Position numbers and translations under genes: made by a program. Under the pieces are notes generated by a model. It ran no database searches, was not told where the DNA came from, and was given only the letters and a program-made list of their open reading frames with translations. This document shows, piece after piece, positions 25,019 to 33,767 of a DNA stretch of 64,000 nt. This DNA comes from Pleomorphomonas sp. T1.2MG-36 (GTDB taxonomy: Bacteria > Pseudomonadota > Alphaproteobacteria > Rhizobiales > Pleomorphomonadaceae): NCBI RefSeq assembly GCF_950100655.1, contig NZ_CATNLY010000045.1, positions 1-64,000 of the forward strand, in the 5' to 3' direction. Position 1 is the first letter of the stretch. Each line of letters begins with the position of its first letter.

Positions 25019-25909
25019 GTGACGACCGAGCCACCGGCCACCGTCTCCGGCACCCCGGAGACACCCCCGAAGGAGGCTCCCCGCGTCGAAGAGCTCCTTC
25101 GATTCCGGCAGCGCTACGACGAGGATCCCGAGGAGACACCCGACCGCGCGGCATGGCGGCAACGCCTGCGCCGTCTTTATGTCGGCACGGATCCGCAGGC
25201 GGTGCGGTTCCAGTGGGCCTTCGCGACGGTCGACCTCATCATCATCGGCTTTTTCATCATGAGCCCCGTCCTGCAGGATCTCAAAGCCTTCCTGTGGTTC
25301 GACTATGCCGTCGCTCTCCTGCTCGCCGCCGACCTCACCGCGCGGGCGGCGGCGGCCGTCAGCATTCGGCAGTGGCTGCGGCGCCCATCCGTCTGGGTGG
25401 ATTTCATCGTGCTCGCCACCTTGCTGGCACCCCTCTGGCTCGCCAACCTCGGCTTTCTGCGGATCCTGCGCCTGTGGACGCTGTCACAAAAGGGATTGTT
25501 CTGGCGGTCGTTGCGCCGTCACGGCTACCAGGAATGGGAAGATGTCGGCCGCGCCGCCATCAACCTCGTCACCTGCCTCTTCATCATCACCGGCTTCATC
25601 TACACGGCCTTCGCCCGACCGAGCTCGGGCATTGAAGGCTGGGTCGATGCGCTCTACTTCACCGTGGCAACCATCACGACGACCGGCTTCGGCGACGTCA
25701 CCTTGCCGGGGGCCGCGGGCAAGCTGACGTCCATCGTCACCATGATCGTCGGCATTTCCCTGTTCGTGCGCCTCGCGCAGGCTCTGTTTCGCCCTTACAA
25801 GGTCACCTTCCGTTGCCCGAAATGCGCGCTCATGCGGCACGAGCCGGACGCCGTCCACTGCAAGGCCTGTGGCCATCTTCTGGCGATCCCGGACGAAGGG
25901 GGCGGGTGA
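25019..25909 (+). CDS. Voltage-gated-type potassium channel with C-terminal zinc ribbon
   Basis: A 296-residue membrane protein with a cytoplasmic N-terminus and six predicted membrane segments (about 66-85, 92-114, 124-142, 145-160, 180-199, 234-254). The arginine-bearing S4-like segment (FLRILRLWTLSQKGLFWRSL) precedes a pore loop with the selectivity filter TTTGFGDV (Thr220-Val227). After the last helix comes a short cytoplasmic zinc ribbon, CPKC (266, 269) and CKAC (281, 284). The start is GTG with a rather distant GGGAAGGG. The filter reads GFGD instead of the commoner GYGD, which is still potassium-selective in known channels. No transporter partner is nearby. Its role in the adjoining clusters is not evident. 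Confidence 0.82.
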   Translation: MTTEPPATVSGTPETPPKEAPRVEELLRFRQRYDEDPEETPDRAAWRQRLRRLYVGTDPQAVRFQWAFATVDLIIIGFFIMSPVLQDLKAFLWFDYAVALLLAADLTARAAAAVSIRQWLRRPSVWVDFIVLATLLAPLWLANLGFLRILRLWTLSQKGLFWRSLRRHGYQEWEDVGRAAINLVTCLFIITGFIYTAFARPSSGIEGWVDALYFTVATITTTGFGDVTLPGAAGKLTSIVTMIVGISLFVRLAQALFRPYKVTFRCPKCALMRHEPDAVHCKACGHLLAIPDEGGG

Positions 25910-26052
25910 AGTGATAAAGCTGGCCCGACGCAGTCGCCAATCGGTAACCCTCCGGCTGGACAAGCTTTCGTTTATCTCGCTTGATGCGCCAAATCATGGT
26001 CGCGCCGCGCCGAGCGGCGTATCATGCCTGCGTCCGACAACGAGGAAACGCC

Positions 26053-27591
26053 ATGACCGAAACGCTGAGCCAGCTGCGCCGGATCGCGCAGAACCCGACC
26101 CTGAGCTTCAAGCAGAAGGAACATGCGCTCGCGGTCGAGGCCGAGAACATGCTGCCCTACGTGCTGCTCGATTCCGAGACCCGCGCCGCGCTCGATGCCC
26201 GCATCATCTGCGACATGTACGAGGGACACGCCCCCTACAAACCGCGCTACGTGCTGCCTGACTATGAGGTGGTGCTGAAGAACGGGTCCGCCCATCTGGA
26301 GTTGCCCAAGCCGGAGACCCTCGACGAGGCGATCAACACGCTGCAGATCGCCTACCACCACGTTCCCTCGGTCACCGGCATGCCGGTGTTCATCGGTCAC
26401 CTCGATGCCCTGCTGCTGCCCTTCTGCGACGGCGTCTCGGATGACGAGCTCTATCGCAAGATCAAGCTCTTCTGGCGCTATATCGACCGCGTATTGCCCG
26501 ACGCCTTCCTGCACGCCGACATCGGGCCGACCGACAACCGCGTCGCCCGCGCCATTCTGAGAGTCGACGCCGAGCTGAAGCAGGTGGCGCCCAACCTCAC
26601 CTTCCTCTACGACCCCGAGGTGAGCGGCGAGGACATCCTGCGCCTTTGCACCGACAACATCATCGCCTGCTCCAAGCCCCACATCGCCAACCACCCGATC
26701 CACAGGGAAGTGTTCGACGAGCCGGGCTACGCCATCGTCAGCTGCTACAACGCCCTGCCGCTCCGTGGCGGCGCTGCATCGCTTGCCCGCGTCAATCTCA
26801 AGAAGGTCGCCGAGGCGAGCGCCAGCGAGGCCGATTTCCTCGATGTCCAGCTGCCGCGCTACGTCAACCTCAACGCCCGCCTGATGCGCGCCCGTGTCGA
26901 CTATCTGTTCCGGCAGTCGGGCTTCTTCGACGGCAACTTCCTGGTCGAGGAAGGCTGGATCGACAGGGACCGCTTCACGGCGATGTTCGGCATCTTTGCC
27001 ATGGCCGAGGCGGTCAACCACTTGCAGGATATCGCCGGCCGCACCGGCCGATACGGACATGACGCCGAAGCCAACGCGCTCGGTCATCGCATTTCGGCGC
27101 GGCTTGCCGAACTTGTCGACCGCGAGCCGATGGAGCACGTCTGGCGCGGCGTCGCCATGCTGCACGCCCAGGCGGGCCTTTCGAGCGATGCCGGCACCAC
27201 ACCCGGCGTGCGGATCCCTTACGGCAGCGAGCCGGATCCGGTGAGCCATGTGCAGGCGCTCCTGCCGCACCACCGCCACTACATTTCGGGCGTGTCGGAA
27301 ATCCTCACCCTCGACGAAACGGTGCGGGCCAATCCGGAAGCGGTGTTCCAGCTGGCCAAGGGAGCCCTGCAACTCGGCTTCCGGGAGTTCACCGCCAACG
27401 TGACCGGCAACGATCTGGTCCGCGTCACCGGCTTCATGATCCGCCTGTCCGACGTCAAGCTCTACAACGCGGCTAGGGGATCGCGCGTCAACACCACGGC
27501 GCTCGGTGCCGAAGCGGCCGAGACCGTGCATATTCTCGATCGCAAGCCGCGCGTCGTCGGGCTTGAGCTGATGGCGGGTTCGGGTGTCTGA
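26053..27591 (+). CDS. yjjI: YjjI-family glycine radical enzyme
   Basis: A 512-residue glycyl radical enzyme of the YjjI family, shorter than pyruvate formate-lyase. The C-terminal glycyl radical motif is RVTGF with Gly460, and the likely active-site cysteine is Cys231 in SCYNALPLRGGA. The ATG at 26053 follows GAGGAA by 4-6 bases; an extension to 25981 has no such signal. The radical would be installed anaerobically by the overlapping yjjW product. The reaction of YjjI is not established to my knowledge. Downstream genes for an acyl-CoA ligase and a creatininase-family enzyme on the same strand could belong to the same pathway, though a 140-base gap separates them. Confidence 0.88.
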   Translation: MTETLSQLRRIAQNPTLSFKQKEHALAVEAENMLPYVLLDSETRAALDARIICDMYEGHAPYKPRYVLPDYEVVLKNGSAHLELPKPETLDEAINTLQIAYHHVPSVTGMPVFIGHLDALLLPFCDGVSDDELYRKIKLFWRYIDRVLPDAFLHADIGPTDNRVARAILRVDAELKQVAPNLTFLYDPEVSGEDILRLCTDNIIACSKPHIANHPIHREVFDEPGYAIVSCYNALPLRGGAASLARVNLKKVAEASASEADFLDVQLPRYVNLNARLMRARVDYLFRQSGFFDGNFLVEEGWIDRDRFTAMFGIFAMAEAVNHLQDIAGRTGRYGHDAEANALGHRISARLAELVDREPMEHVWRGVAMLHAQAGLSSDAGTTPGVRIPYGSEPDPVSHVQALLPHHRHYISGVSEILTLDETVRANPEAVFQLAKGALQLGFREFTANVTGNDLVRVTGFMIRLSDVKLYNAARGSRVNTTALGAEAAETVHILDRKPRVVGLELMAGSGV

Positions 27592-28453
27592 CGGCGTCGC
27601 CGCCGTCAGCAAGTTCCTGACCTGGTCGGTGGTCGACGGGCCGGGAAACCGCTTCGTGCTGTTCCTGCAGGGCTGCAACTATCGTTGTGTCACCTGCCAC
27701 AACCCGCACACCATCGGCGTCTGCAGCGACTGCGGCGCCTGCGTGGCCGTGTGTCCGTCCGGCGCCTTGAAGAAGTCCGGCCGCAAGGTCGTCCACGATC
27801 CGGGCCCCTGCATATCCTGCGACAGCTGCCTTTCCGCCTGCCCCACCCGCGCAAATCCCATGGTGCGGCGCATGACGGTGGAAGACGTGCTCGATCTCCT
27901 CCGGCGCAATGCGCCCTTTCTCAACGGGCTCACCGTCTCGGGCGGCGAGGCGACGCTGCATCTCGATTTCCTGATCGAGTTGTTCACGGCCATCCGGGCG
28001 GCGTCGGACCTGGCCCATCTGACGCTGTTCGTCGACAGCAATGGCCATCTGCCGGCTGAAGGTTGGCAACGGTTGCTGCCGCTGACCGACGGCGTCATGC
28101 TTGATATCAAGGCCTTCGATCCCGTCCGTCACCGGCGCCTCACCGGCGTCGACAACGACCTGTCGCTCGCCTCGGCCAAGCTGCTCGCCAAGGCCGGCAA
28201 GCTCTATGAACTACGCTTTCTGCTGATTCCCGGCGAAACCGACCGCCCCGAGGAAATCGCGGCACTTGCCGCCCTGGCAAGCGAGCTCGGACCGAACACC
28301 CGTCTCCGCCTCAACGCCTTCCAGCATCACGGCGTGCGCGGGCCAGCAGCGACCTGGCAGGCCATGCCGCGCGACGGCGTCGAGGCCGCTGCCGATACCC
28401 TCAGAGCCGGCGGCATCGCCGAAGTGGCCGTGCCATCGGTCTGGCTGCCCTGA
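27584..28453 (+). CDS. yjjW: YjjW-family glycine radical enzyme activase
   Basis: A 289-residue radical-SAM activating enzyme. The SAM-cluster motif CX3CX2C is CNYRCVTC (Cys31, 35, 38). Two ferredoxin-type clusters follow, CSDCGACVAVC (47, 50, 53, 57) and CISCDSCLSAC (76, 79, 82, 86). VSGGEATLH is the SAM-binding GGE motif. The GTG start overlaps the end of yjjI by 8 bases, so production is coupled. It abstracts hydrogen from the glycyl residue of YjjI under anoxic conditions. The extra clusters are as expected for the family. Confidence 0.92.
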   Translation: MSDGVAAVSKFLTWSVVDGPGNRFVLFLQGCNYRCVTCHNPHTIGVCSDCGACVAVCPSGALKKSGRKVVHDPGPCISCDSCLSACPTRANPMVRRMTVEDVLDLLRRNAPFLNGLTVSGGEATLHLDFLIELFTAIRAASDLAHLTLFVDSNGHLPAEGWQRLLPLTDGVMLDIKAFDPVRHRRLTGVDNDLSLASAKLLAKAGKLYELRFLLIPGETDRPEEIAALAALASELGPNTRLRLNAFQHHGVRGPAATWQAMPRDGVEAAADTLRAGGIAEVAVPSVWLP

Positions 28454-28593
28454 GCACAAGCGGACCGTGCCCCATTTGGCTTGCGTCAATTGGCGGCTCC
28501 CAATGAACTCTATGTCGGGCGGCGAATTTCCTTCGCCTGCCGGCTTGCCCATGGTCGACGCACATGACGCGTTGCCAAGGGAGCCGCCAGACC

Positions 28594-30111
28594 ATGTTGA
28601 TGCACCATCTGCTCTACCGCGTGGCCGAGCGGGCACCGGACACCGTCGCGCTCCGTTGGGTCGATCGCAACGTGGCGCTCACAGCTTCGGAAGCGGTGGA
28701 CGGCGTAGAGAGGATGGCGGGAGCCTTGGCGCACCTCGGCATAGCACCCGGCGACCGCGTCCTGATCTTCGCCCACAACGGCATGGACTATCTCCTCGCC
28801 ATGTTGGGGACCTGGCGGCTGGGAGCCATCTCGGCACTGGTCAACGTCAAGTATGCCGACGACCTCGCCTATTACGTCGACGACCACCGACCCAAGGCCA
28901 TCGTCTATACCCACGACATGGAAGGTCCGGTGAAGGCCGCCGCGGCAATGGTGGGATGCGTGTCGCATCTCATCTGCATGGATGGACCTCAAGACGGCGC
29001 CCATGCGCTGCCCGAGCTCATGGCAGCCCGCTTCGCGCCGCCGGTCGACCCCGAGGACGACTCGGCGATCGCTCACCTGTCCTACACCTCCGGCACGACG
29101 GGTAAGCCCAAGGGCGCCTGTCTCGCCCATGAGCCGACGGTCACCGCCGCCCGCTGCATCGGCGAACGCCTGCGCATGCGGGCAACCGATCGCTCCTTTG
29201 GCCCGACGGCGCTATCCAGTTCCTACCAACTGGTGGCCAACCTGCTGCCGCCGATGGCCGTGGGCGCCACCACCAACGTCATGGGCAAGTGGACGCAGGC
29301 CACCGGCTGGGAAGCGCTGGAACGGACCGGCGCCACCGTATTCGTGGGCAACCCGGTCGTCCTGACCGAACTTCTCGAGGAGTCGCAGGCGCGCGGCCGT
29401 TTGCCGTCGCCACTGCGCTTTGGCCTTTCGGGCGGCGGGCCGGTGCCCCCCACCTTGCGGAAGGCCTTCCGCGACGTGTTGAAACTGCCCTTGGTGGAAA
29501 GCTTCGGCCAGAGCGAGATCGGCGGCTTCTTCGCGCTCGGCTTTCCCGAGCTCGAACCCGATGATGGCAAGCTGGTCCGCATCGGGCCGGGTACACCGGA
29601 CAAGGAAGTGGCGATCCTCACCACGTCCGGCACACGCGCCCCGATCGGCACCGTCGGCGAAATCTGCCTGAGGGGCGGCTTCATGGCAGGCTATTGGGGT
29701 CGGCCGGAGAAGACAGCCGAAACGACACGGGGTGGATGGCTGCACTCCGGCGATCTCGGCAGCATCGATGCCGATGGCTACGTGACCATGCGCGGCCGCC
29801 TCGCCGAACTGGTCACGGTCGATGGCGTCGACTGGTTCCCGCGCGACGTTGAAGAAGCGCTCGCCACCCAGCCCGGCGTCTTGCTGGCCGCCCTGGTCGG
29901 CATTCCCAACCCGAACGGTGGGACGACGCCGATAGCCTTCGTCACCGAGCGCCCCGGCCAGACGGTCGATCCGGTCGCCCTCAAAGCAGCGATTGCGCCT
30001 CTCCTTCCTTATGACCTGGCGCCACTCGTCATCCGCAAGGCGGCAAGCCTGCCCATGACACCGACCGGCAAGATCGCCAAGGCGACGCTCGCCGCCGAAA
30101 CCGCCGCGTGA
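28594..30111 (+). CDS. AMP-dependent acyl-CoA synthetase/ligase
   Basis: A 505-residue adenylate-forming ligase that activates a carboxylic acid with ATP and CoA. The P-loop is YTSGTTGKPKG (164-174); GQSEIGG is the A5-type motif, HSGDLGSIDADGYVTMRGR the A8 hinge and PTGKIAK holds the C-terminal catalytic lysine. The ATG at 28594 is used; GGGAG lies 11 bases upstream. A further in-frame ATG at 28600 is possible. Substrate cannot be told from motifs. It is followed directly by a creatininase-family gene, and preceded at 140 bases by yjjW. A small hairpin (GGCGAA / TTCGCC) lies in that gap. Confidence 0.86.
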   Translation: MLMHHLLYRVAERAPDTVALRWVDRNVALTASEAVDGVERMAGALAHLGIAPGDRVLIFAHNGMDYLLAMLGTWRLGAISALVNVKYADDLAYYVDDHRPKAIVYTHDMEGPVKAAAAMVGCVSHLICMDGPQDGAHALPELMAARFAPPVDPEDDSAIAHLSYTSGTTGKPKGACLAHEPTVTAARCIGERLRMRATDRSFGPTALSSSYQLVANLLPPMAVGATTNVMGKWTQATGWEALERTGATVFVGNPVVLTELLEESQARGRLPSPLRFGLSGGGPVPPTLRKAFRDVLKLPLVESFGQSEIGGFFALGFPELEPDDGKLVRIGPGTPDKEVAILTTSGTRAPIGTVGEICLRGGFMAGYWGRPEKTAETTRGGWLHSGDLGSIDADGYVTMRGRLAELVTVDGVDWFPRDVEEALATQPGVLLAALVGIPNPNGGTTPIAFVTERPGQTVDPVALKAAIAPLLPYDLAPLVIRKAASLPMTPTGKIAKATLAAETAA

Positions 30112-30119
30112 GCTCTCCC

Positions 30120-30929
30120 ATGACCTCCTTCTCCTGGTGGAACCTTTCGACCGCCGAGTTCGCCAATCGCGACCTCTCGAAAACCGTCGTCGTGCTGCCC
30201 GTCGGCGCCGTCGAGCAGCACGGGCCGCACTTGCCGGTCCGCGTCGACGCGGCGATCAACGCCGGCGTGCTGTCGGATGCGCTTGCCAAACTGACGGCCG
30301 AAGCGGACGTGCTGGTCTTGCCGCCCCTGCCCTATGGCAAATCCGACGAACATCTGGCCTTTCCCGGCACGATCGCCATCTCGGGCGAAACGCTGGCGCG
30401 CATCTGGTTCGAGATCGCCGAAAGCGTTCATCGGGCCGGCGTGCGCAAGCTGGTTTTCTTCAATGCACATGGCGGCCAGATCGCCCTGATCGACATCGTC
30501 TGCCGGGACATCCGGGTGAAGCTCGGCATGCTGGCGGTCGCCTGCTCGTGGTTCCGCATCACGGCGATCGACGACATCATTCCGGCCGCCGAGTCGACGC
30601 ATGGCATCCATGGTGGCGATCTGGAGACCAGCGCCATGCTGCATCTGCACGGCGATCTCGTCGCCATGGACAAGGCGGAGGATTTCGTGCCGCTGACCGT
30701 CGAGATCGAGGCGTCGGGCAGTCTCTTGACGGCCGAGGGCGCCGTCGGCTTCGGATGGCAGGCCCAGGATCTCCACCCCAAGGGCGTTGCCGGCAATGCC
30801 AAGGCGGCGAGCGCCGAAAAGGGGCGGATCATCGTCGATCGCGCCGGTTCGGCCTTCGTCTCGCTGTTGGCCGATGTCGCAGCCTTCGACCTCGACCGGC
30901 TGACCGCGAAAACCGCCTTTTCCCGCTGA
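30120..30929 (+). CDS. Creatininase-family amidohydrolase
   Basis: A 269-residue metal-dependent amidohydrolase. The metal-binding signature PVGAVEQHGPHLPVRVDA (Glu32, His34, Asp43), the FFNAHGGQ loop and the HGIHGGDLETS segment with its glutamate are all present. The family covers creatininase, N-formyl-pyrimidine hydrolases and other cyclic or linear amidases. The ATG at 30120 is used; a GTG at 30108 overlapping the ligase stop is an equally plausible coupled start. It converges with a polyamine-type importer with only 4 bases between the stops. Substrate is unknown. Confidence 0.85.
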   Translation: MTSFSWWNLSTAEFANRDLSKTVVVLPVGAVEQHGPHLPVRVDAAINAGVLSDALAKLTAEADVLVLPPLPYGKSDEHLAFPGTIAISGETLARIWFEIAESVHRAGVRKLVFFNAHGGQIALIDIVCRDIRVKLGMLAVACSWFRITAIDDIIPAAESTHGIHGGDLETSAMLHLHGDLVAMDKAEDFVPLTVEIEASGSLLTAEGAVGFGWQAQDLHPKGVAGNAKAASAEKGRIIVDRAGSAFVSLLADVAAFDLDRLTAKTAFSR

Positions 30930-30933
30930 GAAA

Positions 30934-31722
30934 TCAGGCCTCCGCCGCGAGCTTGCGCAGCCGGCGGCGGCGGTAGAGCTCGCTGACGCCGACCAGTGCC
31001 GCCGTCAGCGCCAGAACCACCACTTGCATGGCGTTGAGGTCGGGCCTGAGCTCGCGCCGGAACTCCGAGGCGACCATCAGCGACAGCGGCTGGGTTCGGC
31101 CGGCAAGAAACATTGCGATGGTCAGGTCGGCCAGCGATAGGATGACGCCGACCGAATAGGCGCCCGACAGGGCCGGTCGGATCTGCGGCAGCAGCACGCG
31201 CAGGAAGGCCTGCCAGGGCGAGGCGCCAAGATCGCGCGCCGCTTCGATCAGCCGCCGATCGAAGCGCACCATCACCGCCGAGATCAGCGCCGTGGCAAAC
31301 GGTAGCGCTACCAGCGACTGCGCCAGGATCAGCGCCGTGGCACCTCGTTCAAAACCGACGCGGCTCATGATCATCGCCTGGGCGATCGACAGCACGCTTT
31401 TGGGGACCAGAAACGGCACCAGCAGCAGAATGGCGAACAGGCCCCGCCAGCGGAATCCGGGTGCCGTCAAGGCGAGCGATGCCATCAGTCCGAACAGCAT
31501 GGCCAGGATGCCGACCGGCTGGGCGATCAGGAAGGACGTGACGAAGCCCTTGAGAAAGTTGTCGTTCTGCGCCAGCTCGCGGTACCATTCGAGCGTGAAG
31601 CCGGACAGCGGGAAGGCCATCAGCGCCGAATCGTTGAAGGAGAACACCGTGAGCACGACGAGCGGCAGATAGAGAAACCCGACCGCGGCGATCAGTACGG
31701 AAAGGCCGATCCGTCCCATCAT
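30934..31722 (-). CDS. ABC transporter permease, spermidine/putrescine type (PotC-like)
   Basis: A 262-residue permease with six membrane helices, beginning with MMGRIGLSVLIAAVGFLYLP. The EAA loop is EAARDLGASPWQAFLRVLLP. The start overlaps the stop of the PotB-like gene (ATGA). The long open frame running further upstream is antisense noise through the preceding permease. It is the last gene of a four-gene importer operon, ordered binding protein, ATPase, PotB, PotC. Confidence 0.9.
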   Translation of the reverse strand: MMGRIGLSVLIAAVGFLYLPLVVLTVFSFNDSALMAFPLSGFTLEWYRELAQNDNFLKGFVTSFLIAQPVGILAMLFGLMASLALTAPGFRWRGLFAILLLVPFLVPKSVLSIAQAMIMSRVGFERGATALILAQSLVALPFATALISAVMVRFDRRLIEAARDLGASPWQAFLRVLLPQIRPALSGAYSVGVILSLADLTIAMFLAGRTQPLSLMVASEFRRELRPDLNAMQVVVLALTAALVGVSELYRRRRLRKLAAEA

Positions 31723-32579
31723 GTCCTCCCGATCACGGCGCGAGCGCCCTTGAGGCGCAGCAACAACCCGGCCATGGCAGATGCGACCAGGAACAAGGTG
31801 GCCAAAAGAGCCAGGGCGAGCGCCGAGGCAAGCGGCCAGTCGAACGCCGTACCGAACAGATTGTCGACGAGCGCCATGGCGGTCGACCCCGAGGTGCCGC
31901 CCAGAAGGCTCGGCGTCAGCATTTCGCCGGCCGACAGCGCGAAGACGGTGAGGCTTCCGGCGGCAAGCCCGGGCGTCGTCAACGGAAAGATGACACGGAA
32001 GAAGGCATCGACGGGCCGGGCGCCGAGATCGCGCGCCGCTTCGATCAGCCGACGGTCGACCATCTCGGCCGACACCCAGATGGCGAGCACCATGAAGGGC
32101 AGGTTGTTGTAGGTCAGGACGAGACCGATGGTGAACGGCGAGAACAGCAGAAACTTCAGCGGTTCGTCGATCAGACCAAGCCCCTGCAGTACCGTGTTGA
32201 CCAGCCCCTCTCCCCCGAGCACGATCCGCCACGCGTAGATGCGGACGATCTCGCCGGTGTAGAGCGGCGTCAGCAGCACAATGATGGCAAGCCCTTTTGC
32301 CGAGGTGGCAAGGCGCGTCAGCACCAGCGCCACCGGATAGCCGAGAAGAGCCGTGAACACCGTGGTCGTGACACCCGACAGCACCGCCTTGCCGATCAGG
32401 AACCAATCGGTCGTCGATGTGGCGAGTTCGCCCCACGCCCTGAACGAAAAGGCCGGAATCAGGTCGAAGTCTTCCACCTCATAGAAGCTGAAGGCGACGA
32501 GGACGGCGAGCGGCGCCAGACATCCGGCAACGATCGCCACCGCCACCGGCAGCGCGAGATGGCGCTGGCGGAAGGTCAT
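31719..32579 (-). CDS. ABC transporter permease, spermidine/putrescine type (PotB-like)
   Basis: A 286-residue permease with six membrane segments. The signature loop is EAARDLGARPVDAFFRVIFP and the family segment YNNLPFMVLAIWVS precedes it. The ATG at 32579 overlaps the ATPase stop codon by 4 bases, giving the start. The protein forms the membrane channel together with the PotC-like subunit. Class members carry polyamines but also other small cations, opines or amino-acid derivatives, so the substrate is open. Confidence 0.9.
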   Translation of the reverse strand: MTFRQRHLALPVAVAIVAGCLAPLAVLVAFSFYEVEDFDLIPAFSFRAWGELATSTTDWFLIGKAVLSGVTTTVFTALLGYPVALVLTRLATSAKGLAIIVLLTPLYTGEIVRIYAWRIVLGGEGLVNTVLQGLGLIDEPLKFLLFSPFTIGLVLTYNNLPFMVLAIWVSAEMVDRRLIEAARDLGARPVDAFFRVIFPLTTPGLAAGSLTVFALSAGEMLTPSLLGGTSGSTAMALVDNLFGTAFDWPLASALALALLATLFLVASAMAGLLLRLKGARAVIGRT

Positions 32580-33652
32580 GTGGCAACTCTCGTGATGAAA
32601 CTGCGACCGGCATCGAGCCAGAGAGGAACGCTCGAGCCGATGGAATAGGGAGCCTCGGCCGCGAAACGCAGAGCCACACCGGCGACGTCCGCCTCGATCA
32701 TGCTGCGTTCGCCCTGAAACACGCAATTGCCGACCGTACCGATGAGCGTCGTCGTGCCCTCGCCATGGACCGAAAGGAGTTCGGGCCGGATGACCAGAAC
32801 GGCAGGATCCCCGGCGGCAAGACCATCGGCAACCGGTGCGGTCACGTTACCGAGCGGAGTTTCAATCGTCGCCATGTCACCGTGGCGCTCCCGGACCTGC
32901 CCCTTCACCAGCGTCGAATTGCCGATGAAGTCGGCAACGAAGCTGTCGGCCGGACGGCTGTAGATGGTCTGAGGGTCGGCCTTCTGGGCAATGCGTCCCT
33001 TGTTCATCACCACCACGACGTCGGACAGCGCGAAGGCTTCTTCCTGGTCGTGCGTCACATAGACGAAGGCGATGCCGAGGCGCCGTTGCAGCGCCTTCAA
33101 CTCGATCTGGAGATGACCGCGCATCTTCCGATCGAGAGCCGATAGCGGTTCGTCCAGAAGCAGGAGGCGCGGCTCGGCGATGATCGCACGCGCCACGGCG
33201 ACACGCTGCTGCTGGCCGCCGGAAAGCTGGTGCGGATAGCGGTCGCCGAAGTCAGCCATGTGAACCGCATCGAGCGCCCGCCGCACGCGAGCCGCCATGT
33301 CGGGAACGCCGCCCCTGAGCTTCAACGAGAAGGCGACGTTCTCGTTGACGGTGAGATGGGGGAAAAGGGCATAGGACTGGAACACCGTGTTGACGGGCCG
33401 CCGCTCGGGGGGCACGTCGACAAGCGGCGTGTTGTCGAGGCGCATGTCGCCGGAGTCCGGCGTCTCGAACCCCGCGATCATCCTGAGAACGGTCGTCTTG
33501 CCGCATCCTGACGGTCCGAGCAGCGTCAGAAACGCCCGCTCCGGAACATCCAGGTCGATTCCATCCACCGCGGTCGAACGGCCGAATGTCTTGACGACGC
33601 CGCGCATTGCCAGAAGCAGCGGCGACAAGGCCGGCTCCGTCCGCTTTTCCAT
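32576..33652 (-). CDS. ABC transporter ATP-binding protein, spermidine/putrescine type (PotA-like)
   Basis: A 358-residue ATPase with Walker [11 protein letters not shown]-loop [13 protein letters not shown], signature [14 protein letters not shown], Walker [13 protein letters not shown] and a C-terminal TOBE domain (from about residue 270; [11 protein letters not shown]). The ATG at 33652 is used; GTG at 33664 is an alternative. It lies 115 bases after the binding-protein gene, with a strong hairpin in between. Confidence 0.9.
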   Translation of the reverse strand: MEKRTEPALSPLLLAMRGVVKTFGRSTAVDGIDLDVPERAFLTLLGPSGCGKTTVLRMIAGFETPDSGDMRLDNTPLVDVPPERRPVNTVFQSYALFPHLTVNENVAFSLKLRGGVPDMAARVRRALDAVHMADFGDRYPHQLSGGQQQRVAVARAIIAEPRLLLLDEPLSALDRKMRGHLQIELKALQRRLGIAFVYVTHDQEEAFALSDVVVVMNKGRIAQKADPQTIYSRPADSFVADFIGNSTLVKGQVRERHGDMATIETPLGNVTAPVADGLAAGDPAVLVIRPELLSVHGEGTTTLIGTVGNCVFQGERSMIEADVAGVALRFAAEAPYSIGSSVPLWLDAGRSFITRVAT

Positions 33653-33684
33653 CCTGCTCTTCACCAATATCGTGCCCCGATCCC

Positions 33685-33712
33685 CGAGGTCGGACGATCT
33701 CGCCCGACCTCG
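33685..33712 (-). other. Intercistronic hairpin between binding protein and ATPase genes
   Basis: A perfect 9-bp stem, CGAGGTCGG / CCGACCTCG, with a 10-nt loop. It has no U-run. As in the other importer operon of this window, it follows the binding-protein gene and precedes the membrane components, fitting a role in differential expression. Confidence 0.6.
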
Positions 33713-33767
33713 TACGACAAGCAAATCCCGCACCGCCCGGTCCTAGGGCGACTGGGCGGGCGATGGA

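Noticed and set aside
25960..26010. An FNR-like site (TTGAT and ATCAT half-sites) upstream of yjjI
   Set aside because: The half-sites are 7 bases apart, not the 4 required for FNR/FixK, so I do not claim an oxygen-responsive site.
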